Positions 23,144-33,581 of a DNA stretch of 64,000 nt are shown piece by piece. A program made the position numbers and the translations under genes. The DNA is from Adineta steineri (taxonomy: Eukaryota > Rotifera > Eurotatoria > Adinetida > Adinetidae), in assembly GCA_905250115.1 (NCBI GenBank), contig CAJNOI010000055.1:1-64000 (forward strand). The letters run 5' to 3'. The first letter of the stretch is position 1, and the number at the start of each line of letters is the position of its first letter. The notes under the pieces are model-generated. The model ran no database searches. It was not told where the DNA came from and was given only the letters and a program-made list of their open reading frames with translations.

Positions 23144-24293
23144 ATGACAACCAACTATGACTATAGTAAAAAAATTTATTATATATATATTTGATCTTTT
23201 GATAAATTCTTTTTGATTAATTAGATTGGAATCAACAAGAAAATGCTCATTATTCAAATGGAGATACATCTTTACATTCTGTTCATGGACAAATTCATGC
23301 TGGACCACATTCCGTACCAGCACATACAGATAATGGATTAGATCCTAATCTATTAAATAATGATACTAATGATTCAGGTGCATTTGTTACAGCTGGAACA
23401 GCTGGTCAAGTAGGTTTTGATGTTCGTACGTTAGGTTTAAGTGAACAAGAATTAAAAGAAACTGGTTTACATCCATCATTAATATCAGCTGGTCGTCAAC
23501 TTCCATTAGATCAATATAAAATTAATTATGATCCTAATCCAATTATTATTCGAAAACAAATTCCTGTTGAAATGCCTACTTATAAACAACAGGTCATTGT
23601 TCGATATCGTAAGAAGCACAAAAAAATATATATATATTTGAATATTATTTTCATAATTTTTTTTCTCTCATTTAGTTCGACCTCCAACACCACCATCACC
23701 AGGTCCATTGATTATAAAAGAAGTTCGAGAACCTCCAGCAGCTGCAGCACCACCACTTGTTATACGTACACGAGCACCTCGAGAAAAAACACCACCACCT
23801 ATTGTTATTCGTGAAGCACCACCATGTGCACCTCACGTCGATCTCAATCCAAAATATGTCACACGTGTTGTTCGTCATAATGAATCAAATTATTCATCTT
23901 CTCCTCAACAACAACAAAGGCAATTTCAACAACAACAACAATATCATCAACTACAACAACAACACCAACCACAACATCATCCACAACAACAACAACAACA
24001 ACAACAGCAACAATTTCAACATTTTAATACATTTGAAAATGGAACAGTTAATTATGATCAATTTAATGGTATTCAAAATGGAAATCAATTTACAAATGAA
24101 ATCAATTCTTTTGGAGATCAACAACATGGAGGATGGGTTACAGAAGTTGTATCAAGTACTGGAACAACATCAGCTGCTCCACCTCATCTTTTAGGTATCT
24201 ATATAAAATACAATATGCGATTTTTAATTACATTTTCTTTCTATTTTAGATGATATCTATCGAGCAATTAATAATCAATTACCACGTGTATAA
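23144..24293 (+). CDS. Unknown protein with proline-rich VIR-type repeats and polyglutamine
   Basis: Not assigned to a family. Four exons (23144-23165, 23225-23608, 23676-24194, 24250-24293) give 322 residues. The first exon is only 22 nt (MTTNYDY plus one base) and was chosen because it joins the next exon in frame through a clean GT...TAG intron. Residues 1-135 are mixed, with many Asn, His and Gly. Residues 136-180 hold tandem short repeats: PGPLIIKEVREPP, PPLVIRTRAPREKTPP, PPIVIREAPP. Then come DLNPKYVTRVVRH, a long Gln-rich run (about 200-240) and a conserved-looking C-terminus DDIYRAINNQLPRV. The alternation of Val/Ile-Arg with proline resembles cytoskeletal or cortical repeat proteins in general; no function is claimed. 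No signal peptide or membrane helix. Confidence 0.7.
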
Positions 24294-24890
24294 TCGTTCA
24301 AATTTTATGCTTTTGTTTAACGTCGGTTTTCTTTTCGTTTGCATAAAATTCGATTAGACAATATAATGTAGTATTCAAACAAGCAAATAATAAAAAATAA
24401 TATTTAAGCCATATGATACAAATTTTTTTTTTCATGATAAATTAACCGATAGAAAGTTTTACAAAAAAAGATATCTTCTAACATCTGCTTAATATATATT
24501 GTTGTCCTTATTTCACAGTATCCTTTTTAATAAATAAAGTGCGTAATGTTTCATTACATAGTTCTATTTTGATCAAGAGAAGAAGAAGAGAGAGAAAAAA
24601 AAAGAAATATCACGCACATACAAAACATACACTGTTCACAAACTCGAGATTTATTTCACAAACAGCACGATATGTTTTCTTTCCATGAATTTATATATAT
24701 ATTTATTTTTCTTTTTTTTTAATAATCTATGTCTAGTCAATAGAACAAGATGTTAAATAGTTTCTACTTTCAGACTTATTGACTCATTCTCTTTTAATAA
24801 TAATAATAATATCATGTTAGAGTAGAAATAAAGTGATACATAAAATATATTTATAGAAAAAAAAGAGAGAAGAAGTAGAAGACACGATCA
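24294..24890. other. Intergenic region, no gene seen
   Basis: 597 bp with GA-rich and AT-rich simple sequence (24581-24605, 24691-24720, 24796-24810). No coding sequence is supported. Confidence 0.5.
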
Positions 24891-27186
24891 ATGGAAACTG
24901 ATTTATTATTACAAAATATGGAGGGAAATTTTCAATCACTTCGAAGTATGTGGAATACGAAAGTACAAGAAGAACAGAAATTATTAAAACCAAAATCGAT
25001 TATATATCGATCACAATCCGAATTAGTACAGAAAGCATCATCAACAAAAAATGAAAGACGATCTATAATGATTGCAGATGAAACAGTTTCACACAAAAAA
25101 GAATTGACAGTAACATTTGATGATCAAAGTAAGACTGAGTGAAAAACTAGATTGATTGATTGTTTATTCTTCTTTTATTTAGAGATATCTGATTTGAAAT
25201 CAATTGAAACATTATCATCGGTGGATGAGAGCGAGGATACTATTCCACTTCTTCCTCCACCACCACCATCAATTGTTTTTAAAGGACAAGCTCAGTCAAT
25301 TTCTATAATGAAACAAAGTGTTTCGAAAATGTTTAATTTTGATAAAAAGAAAACTCACTTTAATAATGTTAAAACGAATGGTATTCGTCATTGGCATATA
25401 GCTCGTCATGTTTTTCGTAGTGGTCTTATATTTAGCCCAACAAGACGTGCATCTGATAGTATTCTACCATTATTAATAAGAACTCATATTGCTCAATATC
25501 AATCGCGAACAGCTAGTCTCGATAGTATTTTTACTCCAACACCATTGGAAAGTCTTATCGATTATCTTACATATGATAATGATAATAAACAAATGAATAT
25601 ACCAGAAAAAAAAGTACCTGTAAAACGAATGATATCAGATACAGGTGCTTGTATTGAACGAAATAAATTAAATGATACAATTGCTCAATATGAAGTATTG
25701 ATGCGTCATTTAAAAAATTATGATAAATTTATGGCAACATATCCTGTACCACCATCTTCATCATCTCCAAAACGAAAATCAATTGATACTGAAGATATAA
25801 GAAATAAAAATGGTGGTGATGATGATGATAATATTCAACAAATTTCAACTGCTACATCATCAATTCGAAGTCGACAAACACAATCATTAGCAAGAAATGT
25901 TGGACGAACATTTACAGATTTTATTATGAATGATCTTTTATTATTACCCGTATCTAAAACATCATCGGATGAACCACGACGTTTAAGTACTATTCATGCT
26001 GCGTCACAAACAGATTTAATTGAATTAATACCTAAAGAAGAAGAAGAAGAAGAAATAAAACAAGTGGTAGATGAATTTAATACTATTATTAAAAATATTG
26101 AAGATGAAGATAAAGAAGAAGAAAAAGGAAAAGAAGCAGAGGTGGAGGAAGAAGAAGAAAAGCCAGAGGAAGTTCCATTAACAGCTAACAGTGAAATTAA
26201 TGTTATTATTGTTAATTCTTCTGAAATGCAAGTAGCCGAACAAGAAGTAGCAGTAAAAGTAATAAAAATTATTTTCTTGTCTTTTTGGTAATTAATAATC
26301 ATATTCTTAGATACAACAAAATGGAGAAAAATCACTTATTCAACGTTTATTTGAAGGAAAAAAAACTGCATATACACCAGATGATATTCAAATGGAAACT
26401 ACTCGAATACGTTCGTTATTAAATTTTTAAATAAAAATCAAGTTTTTTTTTCTTTCTAGCGGAAGAATTAATGAATACATTTGAAATTGCAAAGAGAAAA
26501 TGTTTTTTCAATACAGAACGAGTTCTAGTGAGTACAAAGAAAAAATGAAATAAAAAATTCCTGTCATAAATCTGTATAGTATGCAACAAAAATGATTAAA
26601 ATTGATCGTCGTGGTTATAAACAACATGTTCGAATTTTCTGTATAACAACTGAACGACTTTATATAATAACTAAAAAAGATCCGTATCCAAAAGAAGCTG
26701 TTTTATTTAAAGATGTACTTGGTATTAGTTGTACACCACGAAATGATGGTTTTATATGTTTACATACAAGAGAAACACGTGAAGATCGAGTAAAATAAAA
26801 TCATATGACAAATATTTATATTTTAATTTTATTTTTCAAGGGTGATTGGATTTTTCTTGTTGATCATCCATGTGAATGTATTACTCAAATTTTTATGGCT
26901 CTAGGAAGAAATGATAATAATGATCATTATCTCAAAATTAAAACTGAGTATGAATATAGAAAAATAGTTGATTAAATTCTATATTTTTTTATCTTATTCT
27001 TTTTTAAGATTCAAACACACACGTCGAAGTCTTGGTTAATAGAAAAAAGTTGAAATATTTTTCTTTTTATTACTTTTTTCTTTAAATTTAGCTACTGTAC
27101 CGGATGATTGTTCAATTGCATCTCGATCAGCAGAAACATTTCATATTGAATTTGAAAATTATGAAGTTCTAGCTATTGTAAGATAA
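24891..27186 (+). CDS. Motor-less protein with a myosin-I TH1-like lipid-binding domain
   Basis: Eight exons (24891-25128, 25183-26258, 26311-26410, 26460-26527, 26580-26789, 26841-26947, 27009-27034, 27092-27186) sum to 640 codons. The N-terminal 440 residues are Ser/Lys-rich and largely disordered, with a basic patch (NGIRHWHIARHVFR), a coil around EVLMRHLKNYDKFM and a long acidic Glu run (about residues 375-430). The C-terminal part reads YATKMIKIDRRGYKQHVRIF, TTERLYIITKK, FKDVLGISCTPRNDGFICLH, GDWIFLVDHPCECITQIFMAL. That pattern (KYDR-GFK-R, a 'T-k-lY-i' strand, 'V-S-DG-f-LH') is that of the TH1 tail of class I myosins, which binds acidic phospholipids. There is no ATPase motor or IQ motif in the gene. 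The C-terminus is ambiguous: if the GTAAGA at 27178 is a donor, the protein ends at 27242 instead. Confidence 0.68.
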
Positions 27187-27242
27187 TAATATATTTTTTT
27201 TCTCTTTCAAATATAATTTTTATATTTCAGTACTCACCGTGA

Positions 27243-27918
27243 TCGATTTTTTTTATGGATTCTATTTCCATATTTTTGTTGTGATTACTGTTGTATTGAT
27301 AAGTTTGCGAAAAATTGCTTTGTGATACAATAAAATATCAGTGAAAACTTCGATTTTTTTAGCGTATTTTTTCTTCTGATATATATTATCGATAAAATTT
27401 TGAGAGTGGGTGTGGACATAAATTAAGGTTCAGAGAACTTGCACCCACACCCAAATCTTTCTTTTCTTAACAATTATTTTTAAAGGTATAAAATTATAAA
27501 TGTATGCATTGATGCACTTGAAACATCATCAAAATGAGAATGGTATATTTACGTTGAGTAAAACTACGAAAAAAACTCACATTAAGTCAGATGGTGCAAC
27601 TTTCTATCAGAAGACAAAATAATCATGTGTCATCATCATTAATTTTGATACACTCTAACGAATAGCAAACGTGAGAAATTACCTTATGTTCTCTTTCGTT
27701 CCGCTTTGTTAGAAAATCATACTTGGTATTGCTTGTCGTAAAAGTATTAATGAAAGCAAAAAAAGAGGAAGTGATGTAAGTCATCAAATTGATCAAAGGG
27801 ATAAAGCCCATTCAAAGTTATGATTTTGATTTTGTGTAGGCTACCTATGCTAATTAAAAAGGAAGTAGCTCAGTATAAATACTGTAGCAATAAGTAGCAG
27901 AAATGTACAGAAACAATA
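27243..27918. other. Intergenic region at the conserved/accessory junction
   Basis: 676 bp. It contains the first TG-rich fold-back element (27402-27455) and otherwise AT-rich sequence. The 62-codon minus-strand frame at 27623-27811 is unsupported. Confidence 0.5.
27402..27455. repeat. TG-rich fold-back element 1
   Basis: Left arm AGTGGGTGTGG (27405-27415) and right arm CACCCACACCCA (27442-27453), with a loop of about 26 bp. First member of the family when reading from the left. Confidence 0.75.
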
Positions 27919-29242
27919 ATGTTTACAATCATTATTTTTATTTGTATTTCATTCCTATTGATTCCTACAACAACAACGACAAATGTTGGTGGTGTCATTC
28001 TTCAGAATACGGTGTAGACAAAAGTAAATAATCCATATCATGTAGTCGCTGATGTTCAAGTGCCGTTCAATGTAACACTGACTATTACAGCCGGTGTACA
28101 AATCATTTATGACAATCTCGGTGATTATGAAATGCTTGTTAAAGGCTTTCTAAAGGTACAAGGAACAAATGCAGAACGTGTTGTGTTTAATGGATCGGCT
28201 GCAACAAATAACAACAGATGGATGTTGACATTCAAAGCAGCAAATTTAACCCAATCCTCAATTGTTAATGCTCAATTTATTGGACCTAAACAATCAGTAG
28301 GTTTACTTGAAGTACCCAATGGTATTCCTTTGAATACAGGTGAATTAATAGTTGATCGTTGCATATTCACTGGCACTCAAATTAATACATATTCCAGTAA
28401 GTATACAAAAATCTGATAATGTCAAAGAAAGAATTGTTTATTTTCATTTAGCTTTATTTGATCCATCGGGAACTAATCCGATTTCTTCGTTAGTTGTTCA
28501 AAATTCAACTATAACTGATTCAATTGTATCGAATGGTGGTTTTAACAGTGATCCTCAATTGATTAAACTTTTAGGTAATCAACTTCAAAATGTGACTATC
28601 AATGCGACTGCTCATTACAATGGCATGAGAATGTCTAATTGTCAAGGTGGTAATGTTTCTATTTACTGGCGTGGTTATACCAAAGCCTACTTCGAAATTA
28701 ATGATACAAAATTAACAAATCTATCTGTTAATTTTAGTCCATTTTATGGAATAGAGACTTTTTTCACCATACGACGATCAACTCTTCTTAATGCAACTAT
28801 TCAGTTGATTGGACCAAGTTATGATAGCACAGTGAATCATCTTGACATCATTTGTAGTAAACTTACAGTTCCTGGACAAATCGAAATGGCAACAGGATCA
28901 ATTCAAAATTCGACAATTACGAGTTCTGGAAATCAAACAAATACAACCGGTGTCTTTGCGGGAGCAATATCCATTGTTAACTCATCGATCTTTGCTTTTG
29001 ATGTTGGTGTCAGCATTTTTGCATACAAAGATCCAATGGGTATTATAAATAACAGCAATTTTTACAAAAATTCCGTTTACAACATCATGAATTTGGGAAA
29101 TTCTGATGTGAATGCAACTGGTAACTGGTGGGGTACGAAAAATGACATCAGCGATACATTGTATGATTATTGGAAAAATATCAACTATGGAGAAATTTTT
29201 TATAATAATTTTGCACAAAGCCGTATTGAACAACAATGTTAA
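27919..29242 (+). pseudogene. Secreted right-handed beta-helix (pectin-lyase-like) protein with an in-frame stop
   Basis: Two exons (27919-28396, 28452-29242), 422 codons, interrupted by TAG at 28015-28017 (codon 33). The N-terminus MFTIIIFICISFLLIP is a signal peptide. After the stop comes KVNNPYHVVADVQVPFNVTL, the usual first rung of secreted parallel beta-helix proteins, where a Trp normally stands at the stop position (TGG to TAG is one change). Repeating Asn- and Ile/Val-rich rungs follow, ending in GNWWGTKNDISDTLYDY, a motif common in bacterial and bdelloid beta-helix proteins. Apart from the stop it is intact and richly N-glycosylatable. If translation starts at 28060, a signal-less protein would result. 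Horizontal origin is possible but not shown. Confidence 0.75.
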
Positions 29243-30594
29243 ACATTTATCGTTTTATTCTCTAATTAATGACACTTTTTAAATGTATTCTATATTTTAA
29301 TCATGAAATAAATTCTTTCATATTTTTCTGAACAAAAAATCTCATTTTCCATTCGCATGACACTGAATTAAGCAGTACAAATATAGAGAATAAATGAAAT
29401 AACATAATGGATTCGAGTTAGTTAAGAGAATGTTTTAGTTGACATAAATAAAATCATTCAACTATATAGTGAGCGAAAATAGGATAAAAAAAATAATATG
29501 TCAGTGATGACAAGCACGTTTTTGAATAATATTAGTCATATTAATCAAACTTACTTTTCTTTCGAGTTAGTTTTGTTTCAGAAGAATAAAAAACAGGTTT
29601 TGAGGTAACAAATCACCAGAAAAGTACTCTTCCATAAACTTAATCCAACGAATCAAATAGGAGACATGCTAATTATGATCGTTGGTTCACCGAAGAAGAC
29701 TGTTTTAGATTGAGTCATTCATTGTTGGGCGTTAATTGTGAAGTATTTTACATCAAAAGTTCAATTACGAACAGACATTCTTTTTTTTAATTACTATAGT
29801 GCACAATCGATGAGTATTGATCATTCTATCGTATGACAACAATTGTGTCAGTTAGTTGTCAATGATTCAAATAGAATTCACCATCCAAATGTTCAATTGA
29901 ACAAGATACTCGTTATGTATATCATATTTGTATACGAATTTATTTATATATGAAATCACATTTTTTCATCTCATTTGCGCAGTCTCTAGTTCTTGAAACA
30001 AAGACATGATCAGTTATCGTTGATAGAAATACTCACATTTTTCATGACTCATTCCAAAACCATAAAAGCTGAATATTACATTATACATTATGTTTTTCTT
30101 TTAATCTTTCTTGTCTATCATTTCATTATCGATCTATTCTCTCGGTGTACTTGTGAAATAGTTTACTTATCTATACATGTCCTACTTTCGTATTGAAATT
30201 TTTGATTGACAGCAAAGGCAAATAATAATACTACAGAGAGAATGTATTATCCATCTACCACTATGTTCTGTTTCAAAGGGTGGGAGTGTGGGTGTAGATT
30301 TTATCTTCTTCTTCTTATATCCAGCCCCACACTTATCCACATTCACCCTTCAAGAGCATATCCAATTCTATTCTAATCCAAAGGTTCATGAGAAATAACA
30401 CTGGCTATAATCAAATACAAAAATTGAAAATAAGACATTCAGCTTCGTCTAACAAAAAGATAGAAGTGACTTTCTTTCTGCTTTGAAGCATTTTATATGT
30501 GCTCAATCTGGATAAGCTTTGATCTAATTTATTTAACGCAGCAATAATTATACCGTATTGTTCATGGTAAATAAATGTCTAATTTCGGTCCTGA
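29243..30594. other. Intergenic region with fold-back element 2
   Basis: 1.35 kb between convergent genes, AT-rich. Apart from the TG-rich fold-back at 30276-30352 nothing is supported; the 67-codon frame at 29993-30196 looks spurious. Confidence 0.5.
30276..30352. repeat. TG-rich fold-back element 2
   Basis: Left arm AAGGGTGGGAGTGTGGGTGT (30276-30295) and right arm running CCCCACACTTATCCACATTC then ACCCTTCAAG to about 30352. The loop holds TCTTCTTCTTC. Confidence 0.75.
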
Positions 30595-31527
30595 TTATAA
30601 TCTATTCTTATATCTAACAGCGACAATTGGTAAGAATTCACAATTAGCTATTTTAAATTCGTATTTATCCTTGTTACCAATAATTTCTTCCTGCATTGAA
30701 TCATTTGCGCCTAGAATTCTTGCACAAGTTGAAATAATTTCACAATGTGCCGTAACTAAAATATGTTTTTCATCGACAAATCTATCAAAACACCAGTTTA
30801 AAAATTTAATTGCTCGTAATTGAATTTGTTCTTGTGTTTCTCTTTCATTTGCGTTCCATAATATATCAGAATCTGAATTAAATGCACCAGGCTCAGAAAA
30901 ATTTACTCGTGGATACAATTGTTTTAATTCAGTAATACTACGACGTTTATCACAATAGTGACGTCCAATAGTTTCACGAATCATTTCATGTGAATAAATT
31001 GGAAAGGTAGGATTGTCAAATAGAGGTTGAAATGCTATTTGAGCAGTTTGTATAGCACGAGTTAAAGGTGAAACTATTAATAAATCAAATTTTAATGTAG
31101 GAGTAGATTGTTGCATTTTTGTAATTGAATCAAATAGTAATTTTGTTTGATTCCTACCAAAATCAGTTAATTTTGCATCAAAATATTGTTCACTTTTAGC
31201 TTCAACACTTTCCCAATGGTCTGTTCCAAATTTAGATTCAGCTTCATTATGTATTCCTTGCGCATGACGAACAAAGTAAAATGTTTTAATCTGTCGTTCT
31301 GCTATAGATTGTGGTAATTGAGTAAATTCTTGTACGAATTCACCATAAGTATGACCATTCAGTAAGTTTAACTGAGTGAATGGTAAATGAATTGATTTCT
31401 CTGTCTTGCCTTTTTCATCAATTTTCTTAAGAAATGGCGGGAAATATTTCATAGGAATATGCTTGAATTGATAGTTGTCTGAGGCATTTGAAACAGAGCT
31501 GGTTAAACCATCTGTTTCGCTGTTCAT
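30595..31527 (-). CDS. Histidine-phosphatase (phosphoglycerate-mutase-like) superfamily protein
   Basis: Single-exon, 310 residues. The phosphohistidine motif is FYFVRHAQGIHNEAE at about residue 85. It is followed by LTDFGRNQT, the second Arg motif SPLTRAIQTAQIAF, an acidic/Arg segment ETIGRHYCDKRRSITELKQLYP and the second His in ILVTAHCEIISTCARIL. That layout (RHAQG-HN, LT--G--Q, SPL-R-LQTA, GR--CD-R, H) is that of the eukaryotic branch resembling fungal PMU1 and plant phosphoglycerate-mutase-like proteins, not glycolytic PGAM. Substrate unknown. It differs from relatives in having AHCE rather than a THGG/THSG-type sequence after the second His. No signal peptide; likely cytosolic. Confidence 0.85.
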   Translation of the reverse strand: MNSETDGLTSSVSNASDNYQFKHIPMKYFPPFLKKIDEKGKTEKSIHLPFTQLNLLNGHTYGEFVQEFTQLPQSIAERQIKTFYFVRHAQGIHNEAESKFGTDHWESVEAKSEQYFDAKLTDFGRNQTKLLFDSITKMQQSTPTLKFDLLIVSPLTRAIQTAQIAFQPLFDNPTFPIYSHEMIRETIGRHYCDKRRSITELKQLYPRVNFSEPGAFNSDSDILWNANERETQEQIQLRAIKFLNWCFDRFVDEKHILVTAHCEIISTCARILGANDSMQEEIIGNKDKYEFKIANCEFLPIVAVRYKNRL

Positions 31528-32030
31528 AATTAAAATAGAAATAAAACTAGAGGCCCTTATGAAGAATTAAAGGGTACTCCTACGTTTTAGTCACGCCTTC
31601 TACATACGTATATATATATGTACAGAATAGAAAAAATCTATTGGTTAGTGCATAGCCACTGAATAGGAGAAAGAAAAAGAGATATATAGATGTCAAATGA
31701 GAACAAGAAATATTTATTGACAAAAAAAATATACTAAATTGGAAATAATATTTTAATAGGGAGGGTATGAGTATGGATGCGATTATGTTTAATTCCAGTC
31801 CACAAGGAAATTGATTTCGTTGTAATTCTTCACGTACAGTAACACTAGTACGTTAGAAAAGTTTAGTTAAAAAGAAATGTCATTAACATGAGATGTTTTA
31901 TAGATTTTCTAATTACCTTTATCATGTTTGTAATCTGCTGGTTGATGAATAATTTCTTTGATAGCATCAAGCTGAATTAGAGCTAATCAAATTTTTATAC
32001 AAAAAATACTACATAATTTTATTTCAATAG
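31528..32030. other. Intergenic region with possible minus-strand fragment
   Basis: 500 bp. On the minus strand around 31920-31975 a possible exon reads LDAIKEIIHQPADYKHDK before a GT donor. The next stretch (31800-31860) continues as VREELQRNQFPCGLELN only in a different phase. It could be a remnant of an unidentified gene; too weak to call. Confidence 0.3.
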
Positions 32031-32438
32031 GAAAAATTTGAAGAACATTATAAACGACTTAAAAAAATCTGGTATTAATCAAAATATAGTTATATAAGAA
32101 TTAAAAGATTTTCAAAATCCATGATAATACAACAATTTATTTTTAGTATGTATGAAAAAATAATTTCTCATTTGAATATTGATGAAATTGCAACAAATTT
32201 TCCACAAGTATATTTTGAAAATTTGATATTTTTAATTTATTTTATTTTGTATATGTATAGGGACTATACGATTCACGTTGGTGGAGTATAGAATCATATT
32301 ATGAAGAATTAAGTATGCATGTTGTTATTTATTTTAAGATAAATTAAATTGATAAGAAGGTTTGTTTTAAATAAAACACAAAGACTTGAAATGAATCGTA
32401 GAGAAAAAGAACGACGAGAACGTCCAAAAGTATATTAA
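32031..32438 (+). pseudogene. SAP30BP/HCNGP remnant
   Basis: Decayed 3' part of a SAP30-binding-protein (HCNGP family, splicing/transcription cofactor) gene. Readable pieces in order: EKFEEHYKRLKKSGINQN, then ELKDFQNP, then MYEKIISHLNIDEIATNFPQ, then GLYDSRWWSIESYYEEL, then KTQRLEMNRREKERRERPK. These follow the HCNGP order (K-FRNPS-YEKLI, IDELGTNYP, W-EDSYYE-L, Q--EM). Lesions: a TAA before ELKDFQNP, no GT donor after NP (sequence reads CCATGATA), no AG acceptor before KTQRLEM, and no upstream exons. The fragment stops 71 bp before the dehydrogenase gene. Confidence 0.7.
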
Positions 32439-32508
32439 TATATTTCTAAATGGTATTTTTGGTATTTTTTTATTTTTCAGATATTTCGTATTATTTAAAT
32501 AATTTATC

Positions 32509-33444
32509 ATGAAAAGTATTTTGATTACAGGTGCTAATCGTGGTATTGGTTTAGGTATTGTCAAACAACTTGTTTCAAATCCATCATCTATTGAATTCAT
32601 TTTTGCCGGTTACCGTGATGCTAATAAATCTAAAGTAAATTTTTGAAAAAAAAAGACAAATTAATATTTTTTATATGATAGGAATTGTTAGATTTAGCAA
32701 AACAGCATTCAAATATTATTATTCCAATTCAAATTGGTTTGTCTAATTTTTATTTTTAATTCGATTGAAATAAATTAAATTTGTTTTTAAAATTACTTAA
32801 GATGTCAATGATGATGAAAGTTGTAATAAAGCAAAAGGTGAAGTTGAAAATAAATTAGGTAATAGTCAAGGTCTCAACTGTTTATTAAATAATGCTGGCG
32901 TAAATAAAGATCTAAAATTTAATGATATCAATGAACAAGATATGCTTGATACATACAAACAGAATGTTATTGGACCATGGCGAGTAACAAAGGTGTGTTT
33001 ATATTGTTTGTTTATTTATGTACAGTCACATATATATATCAATATACATTTTTATCATCTTTAGACATTTTTACCCCTTGTGGAAAAAGCAGTTAGTGGA
33101 GAACGAAATGTTCTTCAAGCAAGTATTATCAATGTATCAAGTGTTATGGGTTCAGCTACATTGGCTCCTACACTTCCTTTTTTTATTTTGATTATCAATG
33201 TTCTAAGGCAGCACTTAATATGTTTACTGTCTGTTTTGCAGAAACTTTAGCTAAATCAAATATTTATATTGCTTTACTTCACCCAGGATGGGTGAAAACT
33301 GATATGGGTGGTGCACAGGCTCCATTAACAACTGAAAAAGCATGTAAAAATATTGTTGAATGTATAAATTCAATGAAGGATGAACATTATGGAAAATTAA
33401 TTGATTCTACCTCTGGGAGCTCATGTGCTATACTTCCATTTTAA
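32509..33444 (+). CDS. Short-chain dehydrogenase/reductase (carbonyl-reductase-like), frameshifted
   Basis: Classical SDR of the sniffer/carbonyl reductase type, NAD(P)H-dependent. Four exons: 32509-32634, 32682-32736, 32802-32992, 33065-33444. The nucleotide-binding motif TGANRGIG is at residue 7, then GLNCLLNNAG (NAG motif), NVIGPWRVTK, SIINVSSVMGS with the catalytic Ser, and YFDYQCSKAALNMF with catalytic Tyr and Lys, then HPGWVKTDMGG. The exon sum is 752 nt, one short of a codon multiple. At about 33119-33121 the frame changes between NVLQA and SIINVSS, so one base is missing. This is either a recent lesion or an assembly error; the rest is intact. A decayed tandem copy follows. Confidence 0.85.
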
Positions 33445-33581
33445 ATTAATTGACATCATATATAAAAAAAACTCTTTTTTTATCATTGAAGTTTATTTCA
33501 TATATTACTAAATAAAGATAGATTATAAGGCTTTTTATTCTAAATATAGATCCATTTTTATTTTTTTAGAACATTAATTAG

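Noticed and set aside
23572-24194. Frames of 80, 145 and 60 codons around the proline/glutamine-rich gene
   Set aside because: Shadow frames of repetitive codons; the exon chain in the chosen frame explains the sequence.
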